A stretch of DNA of 64,000 nucleotides from assembly GCF_024586455.1 (NCBI RefSeq), contig NC_065919.1:12750368-12814367 (forward strand), written 5' to 3'. Of the stretch, positions 23,230-33,444 are shown one piece after another. Under the pieces are notes generated by a model. That model did not search any database, was not told the origin of the DNA, and saw only the letters and a list, made by a program, of their open reading frames with translations. Every line of letters starts with the position of its first letter. Within the stretch, counting starts at the first letter, position 1. The position numbers were made by a program, and so were the translations under genes. The DNA is from Bactrocera neohumeralis. Its lineage: Eukaryota > Arthropoda > Insecta > Diptera > Tephritidae.

Positions 23230-24830
23230 TGCGAAATGTGCGCGCCAGCGTTCACTTTATATTCCGTCCCACTCACCTATACTCTCCAAATGCCAACCAC
23301 ACTGTAGTCTCCATCCAATATGACCCCCCTCTTGAATCGTTGCGCATGTTTGCCAAGTGTGCCAACAACGATGCTGTCGTTTTTCATTTGCCGCCATAAC
23401 TACTTGCTCCACTGCGCCCCTTCGCCCCATAACACACGCATACACACATAGACAAATGCCGTACTTTGATCATCAAAACGACGGCAGCGGCAATGGCGAC
23501 AAGAATTCATTTGTGTTGTATACGAGGGCGAATGAAAGTATGTGTGCTTGTGAGTGTTTTTTGTGTTTTCGCTTCGACTCATTTAATGCGAACTTGCTGG
23601 CTCGTTTGTATGTTTGTTCGCTGTGCTCTGCTGTATGTGTGCCCGCCGTCTAGTTACTACAATCCCCATTGCCGCGGCGCTGCCTGACGCCCCACGCTCG
23701 TCTCTCTATCGTCAGGCCAACGATATGTAGTCATAGTCATCAGCCGCAGTGCTAGCACTAAAGGCAGAAAAGTTAGTGCTCACGTCAGTTTCAGCGCCGT
23801 TGCGATTATTGCCGCTGTGCCATTTAGTTGTCGTTGTAATTGTTGTTGTTGCCGTTGATTGCTGCTGCTGACTGTGCTAGTGCCCGACACAACGGAGTGC
23901 TTTGTAGTCGGGCCGGTGTGTACGATGAATTCAGTGAGCCAAACAGCCAGGCAACGTAGCAGCTAGCTACGAGTATATAGCTAGTCAGCCAGAGCTAACA
24001 TTCCCAACCAACTCATTTCGCTTTGCTTGCTTGCTTGTTGGTTGGTTGGTTGGTTGGCTGGCTAGCTAGCTAGCTAGTTGCCGTACCAATTCGCATACAC
24101 ATTTCGAGTTTCGGTCGCAAAAATCGCTTGCCTCCCGTACACCAGCAGCAACAACAGCAACAGCCACGCCAAGTTGCGGCAGTGGCAGTCTCACCAGTCA
24201 GCAGTCATTGTATTCATCGTCAGCAATGAGCAACAGCAGAACAGCAGTTAGTCAGAGCCGCCAGCCCAGCCAGTTCGCCAACTCAGGGCGTCAGGCAAAC
24301 AACCAACAACTTTGTGTGTGCTCAGTAGCAGCGGCATCAGCAAACGAATGACGAGCTAAGCACACCAGCCAACAACAATTTCAACTGTTGAAAAACCCCG
24401 AGTCGCCCGACAAACAAATGTCGCAGCGCAATGTGTGAATGAGCACAGCACGGCATAACGATGAAGTGGTGGAGCAGAGTTAGTCTGCTGGTTTGTTGGA
24501 CGGTCGGACGAACCGTCAGTGTGTCGGTGAAAATGGCACGACAGAGAATCGAAGCAGCCAAGCAATGGTTTCGGTCGAGTGTTGAGCGAACGAACTTAGT
24601 CGTTGTAGCGATTTCGAGCATTATTTGCGCTACATGCCATTACGTGTGCCGACACTCCCTGCTCCCGTTTTGCCTGTTTTTTACTCTTTCGTTCGTATGT
24701 TCGCTTGTTCGCTTTTAGTGAATGCAGAGTGCAATAGCTGTTTGCTGTTGTTGCGGACTCTGGGGCTTTTGCAGGCTGGCTCCACAGTTCTACGACTTAA
24801 TGCTTTGGCTTGATTATTTCGTTCGTACAT
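23230..24830. other. GC-richer block, possible untranslated exon or enhancer
   Basis: This 1.6-kb block is clearly less AT-rich than its surroundings and rich in CAACAGCAACAG, AGTCAGCAG and GTTGTTGTTGCCG words. That is the usual look of fly 5' untranslated exons and developmental enhancers. Small open frames on both strands have no domain. A leader exon of osa is conceivable but cannot be shown. Confidence 0.3.
24022..24079. repeat. Compound tetranucleotide ladder
   Basis: Runs of TTGC units grade into TTGG units, then GGCT and finally TAGC units, each differing by one base from the last. The pattern fits replication slippage with point changes spreading through the array. Confidence 0.8.
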
Positions 24831-25284
24831 CGGCTCTGTTGTTGCATATACATATGTATGTGTATATAGTGCTTTCAACTTTAGTCGCTTGCCGCACATA
24901 AAATTCAATTCAATTTCAGGCGTTAAAGGAACTTTTGTAATGTTTAAAACACGAATAAAGGAGGGATAGGGATGGTTGGTTACTTTGGAACGACGTCTTT
25001 GGAATACTACGCAATGCCAAGAATTCAAATTCGTTCTATTTTCTTATGTTTCAAAAGGGTGTTATGCTGCTGGTTGAAGTTAGGGAGAAATTTTGAGGAC
25101 AATGCACATATGATTTCAATTTATAAAACTAAAAAAGTCATGTGGTACGTAATCGTTTGAGTTATGAAATTAAATACATACAGAATTTGGGTAGTCAGAT
25201 GCCTGAAAAGTAAGGCGATAGGTATCTATGTATGTATTTTAATTTCTCTCCTGTCAAGGGGTGTTAATTTTCTAGCATTGTACA
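24831..25284. other. Non-coding DNA, no gene recognised
   Basis: AT-rich with a TACATATGTATGTGTATA tract at about 24848-24865. No domain-bearing open frame. Confidence 0.4.
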
Positions 25285-25615
25285 GAAAACATCGGTGACT
25301 AATTATGGGTTTATGGTTATGATGTGGAAACCAAAACTCAATCTTCTAAATGGAAGCTGCCGCAAGAGCCAAGTCCAACTTATTTTAGTTTCCAAAACTG
25401 AAGAGGCCTATGAAAGGACCACGATACCATTGAGGAGATAAAAACTGCATCGAAGAAGGAGCTAAACAAAATCACAAAAAAAACTTTTTAAGTACTTTGA
25501 GTATTGGTAGACGTGCCATTTATCTTTGGTGATTACTTTGACGGGGACAAAATATATATTCTTAAAAAAATAAACACTTTCAATACAAAATACGCGATAC
25601 TTTTTGGCAAACTTC
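25285..25615 (+). mobile_element. Internally deleted mariner-like relic
   Basis: Plus-strand translation gives YGYDVETKTQSSKWKLPQEP (just after the first catalytic aspartate in mariners). A large deletion follows, then in another frame PMKGPRYHTIEEIKTASK, KELNKITKK and a short YFDGDKIYI-type C-terminus. The sequence near 25590-25615 (ATACGCGATACTTTTTGGCA) looks like a terminal repeat. The middle of the transposase, with the second and third catalytic residues, is missing. Confidence 0.65.
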
Positions 25616-25739
25616 GTTCTAACTGCTTTGCACTTGAAGGCTCTAAACTAAATTACGAATATTCTACTTAAGTGGGTTGAATTCAAGGCCCTGTCCTGGG
25701 AACATTTAAATTTTTTGTTACAGTATAGTAAAAAAAAAC

Positions 25740-25860
25740 TCCGTATATAATCTGATGTCCCGGACTTATACAAATCTTTATTCTCAGCTACGTTGTCAAG
25801 CATTTCTTTTGCGACGTCTACTCGACGTGGTTTTTGCAAAAGGTTTATATAATACATTCA
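25740..25860 (-). mobile_element. Mariner transposase fragment, opposite orientation
   Basis: The minus strand encodes QKPRRVDVAKEMLDNVAEN followed by KDLYKSGTSDY, a typical mariner stretch just before the first catalytic aspartate. It lies head-to-head with the plus-strand relic at 25285-25615, so the two come from separate insertions or from a rearrangement. A shorter related piece is at 6256-6325. Confidence 0.6.
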
Positions 25861-28040
25861 AAAAATTTTGAAAAATACATTAGGAAAGCGCCAAGAGTTT
25901 CAACCGATTTGTACCATGCCTGCCACATGACAAAGTTTTCTGCGGCACCAGTGCAAAAACTGAAACCGTAAAAGCAGAGTTGCTGTAGCCGCTGTTGTTT
26001 CAGTTTTTTTTTTTAGACTTGAGCAAAACTGCTTTTTGAGCGTTTGCATAAGCCACCCCCTACCCACAAATGCTAGCAAAGTTGGAGTGTTTACTGGCAT
26101 GTGCCACGTTTTAAGTGTACAATGCACCCCCACAAATATCAATGTATGTATGTATGTGCTTGCGTCATAAGTGGCGTGAAATGGAAATAAAAGCTCAGAA
26201 GTGTTGCTGCAAAGTTCTGTGGCGGCAACAAAGTTGCTATTTTATACATAGTTATTTGTTGTTGGTTTGCAATAGCAACGCTCGAATTTTACTAACTTGA
26301 AGTGCATTGCTGAGAGCTTGCTGAAATAAATGAAGGCTGACTTGCGGTGTTGTTATGTAGGTGTCACGCACAAAAGTTTGCTATTATTTGCCGCCAATGT
26401 TGTGGCACCACGAAACCATTGTGAATCCTTTTTCCCTTTTTCTTAAATTCTTCACACGTCACATGTTCTTCGTTTTGCTTCACTTTTGAGACTGGGCATT
26501 GCTTTCGCTTGGTTTTCTTCCGTTTTCAATAATTAATGGAAACCCACTAATGAATATTTGATAGTATCTTTGAGTATTAGTATTAAGTATAAAAACTTAA
26601 AGTTTCCGTCCGTTTGCTATAACGGTTGATGAAAGTACATAAGCAATTCGTTGAAGAAAATAGGTATAAAAGCCGTAATGCGAATATAAAGACTTATGTA
26701 TAATGAGTTGTTTCTAAAATTAATACTTAATCACTGAAAGCTAATCAAAAAAGCACCATTAAACATGTTGAAGCTTTTAAATGATGACGGAAGCTGAATT
26801 TTAACAGTAAGCCGAGCTTTTCAAATTTTTAAACAATTGTGTAAGCTTCACACTACTCAACTGTTACGGTGAAAGCTCGAAAGTACTATAAATTACTATT
26901 AATGCACGTTTTGCAACAAAAACGAAATAGTTAACGGCACCAACAAAACTTGTTTATATGACGCAAATGTTCCACTGGAACAACTTTTATTATCGAATAA
27001 TTTCAACAAAAACACCAAAATCCTTAAAGACACTTGTCATTTTCCAATATCGTAAGAAGTAAAGCACAAGTACAAATTACTCAAAATCAGCGTATAAACT
27101 TTATAATGTTGTAGTTGGTGCCATTAGATCGAATCAGAAAGTTGTGTGCTATTTTATTTTTGTGTTATTGTTTTTCAACAATTTACTCTGTAAAGAATAT
27201 TTTCTGGTTTCCGGTGAGAGCAACTGCACTGCAACGTTGCTTTTAATTCTTCATCCTTTCAATTAAGTCGCCTCGAATGTCACACAGCTGCAACTTTATT
27301 GCTAATATCCGCATTTTCTTTCCACGCGTGCATATTCCCCCGCTGCCGGAGCAACTGAGACTTTGAAGCTGGTAATTTGTTGAGAAAGGTGAAAATTATT
27401 TTTTTTTTTTTACTTTTAACTCCGTTCACAATGCATACACACACACACTCACGTTCTGTTAGCGATGTTTTCGCTGTTGGCTAAAGAATGTACCTTTTCC
27501 TCTTGGATTGCTCGTCGAACCGTCGACCGTTTGCCATTTACTGCCATGTGTATTGCCGTTTAAAAGCTCTGTCTACTCGACCGGCTGCTGTCACTTCCGT
27601 GGCACACCAGAGGCAAACGCATACCGGTAACCACATAAGCATAGCGGCACTTGATTGACAGAGTGTATGCATTCCACTTGCTTTTGTTGTCGACGTGTAT
27701 TTGTTGGCGCGAAATTGCCGTTGCTGCTAATAATAGCCGCACAGAGTAGGACAACAGCTGAAAGGTTTGTTAGTCGGATATGCCATTGATAAGGTAAACA
27801 TAATTTGTTGCGCTATTGTTGCTGTTGTTGTTGATTGTAAATGGCTTGGACATTAGCTGGAAATGGAAATAAGCGCGGAAGCAAGTTTATGATTTTAGTT
27901 GTGTGTTTTGTACCAGATGATGTGCCTTCTGCACTTATAAATTGATGCATGCATGACGGTTATGTATGTATATGTAGATGTATTCTGCACAGTCACTTTA
28001 CGACCATCATTGTTGTTCTGCTTTGTTTGCACTGCTCTCG
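25861..28040. other. Non-coding DNA, no gene recognised
   Basis: AT-rich. Includes ATGTATGTATGTATG at about 26142-26156 and a CAC microsatellite at about 27436-27450. Only short domain-free open frames. Confidence 0.4.
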
Positions 28041-28480
28041 TTATGCCCTGAACAGGGTATATAAAGTTTGGCGCGCAATTTGTAAAACCCTGAAGGAAAC
28101 GCCAGATACCGCATAAAAACTTTTTACATACATATCTGTATAAATGATCAGCTGAGTCGATTTAGCTATGTTCGTCTGCCGATATATAGTCCAGCTAATC
28201 ACACCGTTTTTTAGATATTGATCGGAAATTTTGTGCATGTATTTTTTAGTCCAAGAAGCTGTTCATTTATCGTAACCGTTGATACGGGACCACTATAGCA
28301 TATAGCTTTCATACAAACTAACCGATCAAATACAGGAAATTGTATGGTAGACATTTTATTTGATAAAGTAATTTGTGTAGATTACTGTCCAAGGCAGCAC
28401 TACTACCTCCGAACATATTTTTCAGTTCGAACTTCTAATGCTGGTCGATCAAAATCAAGATAAATATTTGTGATACCCTT
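28041..28480 (+). repeat. Palindrome-headed dispersed repeat
   Basis: Begins TTATGCCCTGAACAGGGTAT and continues with TTTGTAAAACCCTGAAGGAA, AATGATCAGCTGAGTCGATT and TAGCTATGTTCGTCTGC. Internal words GACCACTATAGCATATAGCT and CATACAAACTAACCGATCAA match the other copies. The 3' end is diverged (ATACCCTTTTATGCTATAAG) and the terminal hairpin is lost. Confidence 0.7.
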
Positions 28481-30355
28481 TTATGCTATAAGAAATTTAC
28501 CTTTGAGGTTTATTATACATAGCTTCGTTGCTGTCTAAGTTTTCGTTTTTTTCTTTTAACGCTTCACCTCATTTAATAATCTTAACTTCCGTAAGTCGCT
28601 TATCTTCACAAGCCAATTTCGAAATCTGGAAGAACGAAACAATTTTTACGTTCAATATCTGTTTTGTTTCTCATTCTTATCATTATTTCGTAAAAACCGC
28701 ATTAATGACTTCCCTCACCCCTTGACATGTTCACGACTCTCTAAAAATTATTTTGTATAGCGAGCGATTAACCTACACCAAAGTGTAGACTATTGTACCA
28801 GTAATTTCCATGTGTTTGCGTCTACTCGTACATATGTATGTATGTACATAAACCTGTACAAAAGCCGGTCATAAAATGCCAAATCTTTGACGCAACAACA
28901 ACAAAAGAAAGTGAAGACCTTAAACCTGCTCACTTCACTCGCTTGCCTCCCTGCCTTACTGCCACCATTAAATTCAAATGACCCTTTTAATAGGGCGAAC
29001 ACAAAAACAGTAAAATAAACAAGAAATCTCGGTCCATTAAAGTTTCGAGCACGCTTGTTTGCCAGCAATGAGGAGGGGGCACGTCAGCTGTAGCTTCGCA
29101 ATGAGGTAGTAGTTATGCGGAGATTTTAGCTTGATTTGAATTGAGTGAAACTAAATGCCGCTGCATGTTGAGACCACAACTGACCGAAGCATTCGCTTGG
29201 AATGCATGGCAGTTAGCCACAGCTTGACACAGCATTCAGTCGGCAAAGCCATTACGCCGACTATAATTTCAATAGAGCTGCTGAGCATATTCACGTACAT
29301 ACATATGTATGTATGTAGAAACGGCAGCAGTAACAGCTGGTGGTCTAAAATTTTGCTGCTCTGCGTATTCGTAAATCAGTAATTTGTTGTGGTATGCTGC
29401 ATTGGCGCACAGCTGACTCGATCGAGAGACTAAATTGGCGGGTAGGCATGCTTGCAGACTGCACCATTGTTGTTAAGTTTAGTATAGATAATGTACACGT
29501 AATGTCATATATGTGTTATATTGTATTAAATTCAAAGGATGTCTTATTTTTTCGCTTTACATGCCAAAGTCGCGTTCCGTTAAGCACTTTCTATGCAGAT
29601 AACACGTCTATGTCTATATCTATTTTCTTAAAATCCAGCTAAATAGCCGAGAAACATTGCCCGCAATCACATATCTAGCCATAAACAGCAGCATTGGTAC
29701 GCAGGATGTCATAAAATGCAACACTGAGCTTTAATAAAACAGCGCACAGAACAAAGCAACAACAGCGTTGCACGCAGCGTTACCCACACACTACACACGG
29801 TCGAATGTCAGAATTCCGCGAGCAGCTGAGCCTATAAAAACGCTCAAAACAACTCCGAGTGAGCTGGTGGGCGACACCCGAGCATAAAGGAGCTCATGCA
29901 GATGAGGTGCCGCTTGCAATAAAATGCAAACTCGTCTGCCATTGTGGACTGCTGTGTGAGTGTGTGTAATTCAAAAGAAAGCCTGTGTTGCATGTTTGCG
30001 CGTCGGAAGTGCAGGTGGTTGGTGGGTATAATGCCTGGCCAACATAATGTTGCAATTCTTTTACACATTTAAAACAATACTTTCGCATTTATTTACGTTT
30101 GTACTTTAATTCTTTCTAAGGCAGCATTATGTTTTCATAATATTTATGAAAATAAAAAGTCGGTGTCTTTCCTTTGTGCCATACAGCTTCTGTATCTTAG
30201 TATAATGCAGCAAAGCGTAGTGGAACTCGAGTTTAATCTGCAAACGTTTTATGATTTATGAGTTAAAATTCCTTGTAGCCGAGGTTTGTAATTCACGTAC
30301 ATGGCTTTTTACCGAGAGTGTCTCTCTGATGTGACCTTTACCGCTAGACTGACGT
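28481..30355. other. Non-coding DNA, no gene recognised
   Basis: Contains TACATATGTATGTATGTACATA at about 28829-28850 and ACATACATATGTATGTATGTA at about 29297-29317, both palindromic. A TATAAAAA at 29833 lacks an initiator at the right distance. No domain-bearing open frame. Confidence 0.4.
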
Positions 30356-30745
30356 TTAAGGCACGTTCTGTTTAGTTGCCCGTCCAGCACTATCTTTGCT
30401 CAGCACGCTTTTGGCCCACTCAAGCATACTGGCATACTGAACAGATGATACCTGCTCAGCCTGTCTGTCACAGTAACGCTTCCGAATTTTGCTTCCCAAA
30501 CGTCGGTCCGACTTTTTGTTTTTACTGACCGAGGTGTTGCGATTCTTATTTACGCTCTTCGCTTTGGTAGTGCTTTCCATGATTCTAGATGAGGTTTCTT
30601 CTCTGAGGTGAGCGATTCCGCCGCATAACGTTGCGATATTCGATACATTTCTACCGACTTGTTCCGTTGTTTCTTTCTTGTTTTGATGTGCCCGAGATAG
30701 ATGTTGCACCGCCCCTTTATTAGTCTTAGCGAGTAACGGTTCCAT
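30356..30745 (-). CDS. Unrecognised basic 129-codon open frame, possibly transposon-derived
   Basis: The minus strand has an uninterrupted 129-codon frame from an ATG at 30745 to a stop at 30356. It is rich in Lys, Arg, Ser and Gln, has no membrane segment or signal peptide, and contains a basic stretch (KSVNKNRNTSVSKNKKSDRR) and a QYASMLEWAKSVLSKDSAG tail. I do not recognise the family. Just upstream on the same strand, in another frame, is ATGGCAGATCTAAGAGTACG (M-A-D-L-R-V-R), so the original start may have been there before a frameshift. The composition and a lone frame in otherwise non-coding DNA suggest the ORF1 remnant of a non-LTR element. This is inference, and a chance frame is also possible. 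Confidence 0.3.
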   Translation of the reverse strand: MEPLLAKTNKGAVQHLSRAHQNKKETTEQVGRNVSNIATLCGGIAHLREETSSRIMESTTKAKSVNKNRNTSVSKNKKSDRRLGSKIRKRYCDRQAEQVSSVQYASMLEWAKSVLSKDSAGRATKQNVP

Positions 30746-30779
30746 CGCTCCGATTCCTACGTACTCTTAGATCTGCCAT

Positions 30780-32807
30780 GGTTTCAAAGGAACGGTGGTA
30801 GTTGTGGCACTAGCACATTAGCAATTTCTGCTCTATTTCACACAACATACTCGAGTAATAGAATGTCAAAGATAGTAAATCCAAAAGTTTTAGTACCAGG
30901 GTTCAAACCGAAATCCAAAAGTGTAAATTCCTAATCATAATCTATGCCCAGTTCTGGGGTCATTTAGTGTTATGCGGGATGCGCCAACTCGGAAGTGATC
31001 TGCACTACAAAGCTAACAAATTTGTGTTATCAAACACACAACGATTACAATTTATTATTAATGGTATTTATTTATTAATTTTGTTTATTTTTTGCCAAAA
31101 CAGCATATGAATATTGTAGTAGTAGTTTTCAAGTATTCATAATTCCAGTGGTATTTGTTCAATGCACATTTTTCTGCCCATTTATGTATGTTCCCTTACA
31201 ATATTGACACAGATTTTGCTTTTTCAGTGGTATTTATGCTTTATGTATCTATGCACATTTTGCCGTTAACCCTCGTATGTACATACATATTACATAATCT
31301 ATTGAGTTTTAATATTTTCTCCCGTTGTTCCTACGTTTTCTGCCATTGCGGTCTTTATTGAGCAGTCGGTATGCAAATACTTGTATGATGGTATCTGCAA
31401 TCACTTATCTATGACTTTTACAAGTGGGCAATAAAAAGAAGTAATATTTTCAATCTTTCGCTAGCCTTTTTTAGGCCAAGACTCGTTCCTTTATACTTGC
31501 CTCCCAATTGATTTGCTTGGCTGACTGGCCGGTCACATTATTGATGGCTTTTGTTGCCTTTGGCGCTCTCAAGTCCAATAACTCTTACTTCTTTCACATG
31601 TTCCACTTAGCCGCAATCACTTCACTAATACGTGTGACTGTATACTAATGTTAAGGGTATGCTTATTACACGCTCTGCACCACTTCCTGCTGTCCGAAAA
31701 CCCCCTTGAAATCACTTGCAAACTGTGCTGCCCAAAAAAACCCAAATCAGAGACATTCGCACGCGTTTGCTTTAATTAAACTATTTTCTTGTTGGGCTAG
31801 CTGCCTTCAACCTGACTAAATTTTTGTATGTTTATTTATTATTTTTAGCGCTTGTTTCTCAAGTGCTGTTGGAAGTACAGAGAGAGATATGATAACTGTT
31901 CGCAGAAGCAGTGTTTGTAGGTTTGTTTGCCTGGCTTTTGAGCTTTACGCATGCTATGGGGTCGTGTATGTGCAGGTGATTTAATGTTTGGCGCGCAAAA
32001 CCTTTACACAACATTATGGCAACTAGCACATCGAATGCCTCGGTGTCTGTCTATCGATAAGTTGTGCACATTTGTGTCTGTGTATGGTTGTGGTGCGTAC
32101 AGTGCTCGTGATATGTTGAGCCGAAGTGGTGTGGGGCACTAATTGTGACAGCTGATTCTTATTGCACTTTTTTCGTTGTCTTCTTGAGTGTCTTCTGCCT
32201 CGTTATCCATGCTGTTAGCGAGTAGGCCCCACAATTCTTATTGTTAGGTATGTTTGTATTTTATTATGTATTTTGTTTCTCTTTGATGTAAACGCTTAGT
32301 GTTGAATTGTTAATGGAGCAATTAATAATTGATTAATTTGATAAAGATGAGTGTAGTGAGGGATGATGTTTCGATAAAATTACTACTTGTATGTTTAGTT
32401 CCATTAAATAATGGTTTTTACTTACCGATTCAAAACAGATAACAGCTCATGTCCGGATAAAATCCGAGTCAATTCCTGTAAAGTAGAACCGACTGTTTAG
32501 GAGATTGATAAAAGAATGGTGAAGTAGGTTTATAAATATATTGTTATATTAAATTGTCGTTATTTTTTATACCGCTATTGAAATGGAAATATGGAATCTA
32601 ATACCGAATCGCGTTGAAAACAAGCATTAACTTATACAATGGCGGCAATGCCGTAAAACATGGAGAACATTGAGGTTGCTATTCTACTTTTTATAGCATT
32701 CTACTAGTATAAACTTAAAGGGCACATCAAAAAACGCCAATTTCTACGAGATCTCCGACGGCGCTAAAAAAAGTCAGAGCAGACCAAAAAACCGATAGCT
32801 CATTGTA
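30780..32807. other. Non-coding DNA, no gene recognised
   Basis: AT-rich with short, domain-free open frames. No repeat family recognised up to the mariner left end at 32808. Confidence 0.4.
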
Positions 32808-33442
32808 CGTAGGTTCCCTTTCATATTTTGGGATTTAGCAACACTAGTGTTGCAATTTGGAAACTCACAATTTTATCGTAAAGGTTGACATATTTGATGG
32901 TATTTATACTCAGAATTTTTTGACATACGAGCACTATTTGTGTTGTTTACAGTAACTTAAAATATTCTTCATTTTCGCGACATTATTTTTTTTTTACAAT
33001 TTTCATTCCACTGGAAAGCACAGAACAGTAAATTCAGAGAGTGGTCAATGTGAGCTCTCACACATCGACTGAAACAACTGCATTTTTGAGCACTCAAAAC
33101 ATCGATTTGCTAAGTCATCCTCCGTATAGTCCTGAAACGTTTTTCAACACCTGAAGAGGGGGTTTATGCCTTCAAAAGGCATGTTTTGGAGATACCTCAA
33201 TCAAAGTGGCAAGAGTGCTTCGACAGTTGGTTCAAACGCATGCAAAAGTGGGGAATATTTTGAAAAACAATTTGAACAACGATTTTCGATGATTAAAATT
33301 TGTTTTTGTTCTCGAATCCCGATATATAAAAGGCAAACTATCTTAATGGGGAATATTTTGAAAAACAATTTGAACAACGATTTTCGATGATTAAAATTTG
33401 TTTTTGTTCTCAAATCCCGATATATATTAAACGCAAACTACG
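32808..33442 (+). mobile_element. Degenerate mariner with duplicated 3' terminus
   Basis: The left end starts CGTAGGTTCCCTTTCATATT after TA (32806-32807). The right end reads ATTAAACGCAAACTACG and is followed by TA (33443-33444). The plus strand keeps the C-terminal third of the transposase in broken frames: SHPPYSP-like, FSTPEEGVYAF, HVLEIPQSKWQECFDSWFKR and QKWGIF. The last part, with the stop and the 3' terminal repeat, is present twice in tandem at a 98-bp spacing (copies start at 33250 and 33348). It is the same family as 20208-20934. Confidence 0.75.
33250..33442 (+). repeat. 98-bp tandem duplication of a mariner 3' end
   Basis: GGGGAATATTTTGAAAAACA followed by ATTTGAACAACGATTTTCGA occurs at 33250 and again at 33348. 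Each copy runs on through TTTGTTTTTGTTCTC and AATCCCGATATATA into a terminal-repeat-like end. The two copies are almost identical, so the duplication is much younger than the decay of the element. Confidence 0.85.
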
Positions 33443-33444
33443 TA

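Noticed and set aside
24337..25028. Overlapping 69-115 codon frames on both strands
   Set aside because: Multiple mutually overlapping frames in GC-richer DNA without domains. The composition fits untranslated or regulatory sequence better.
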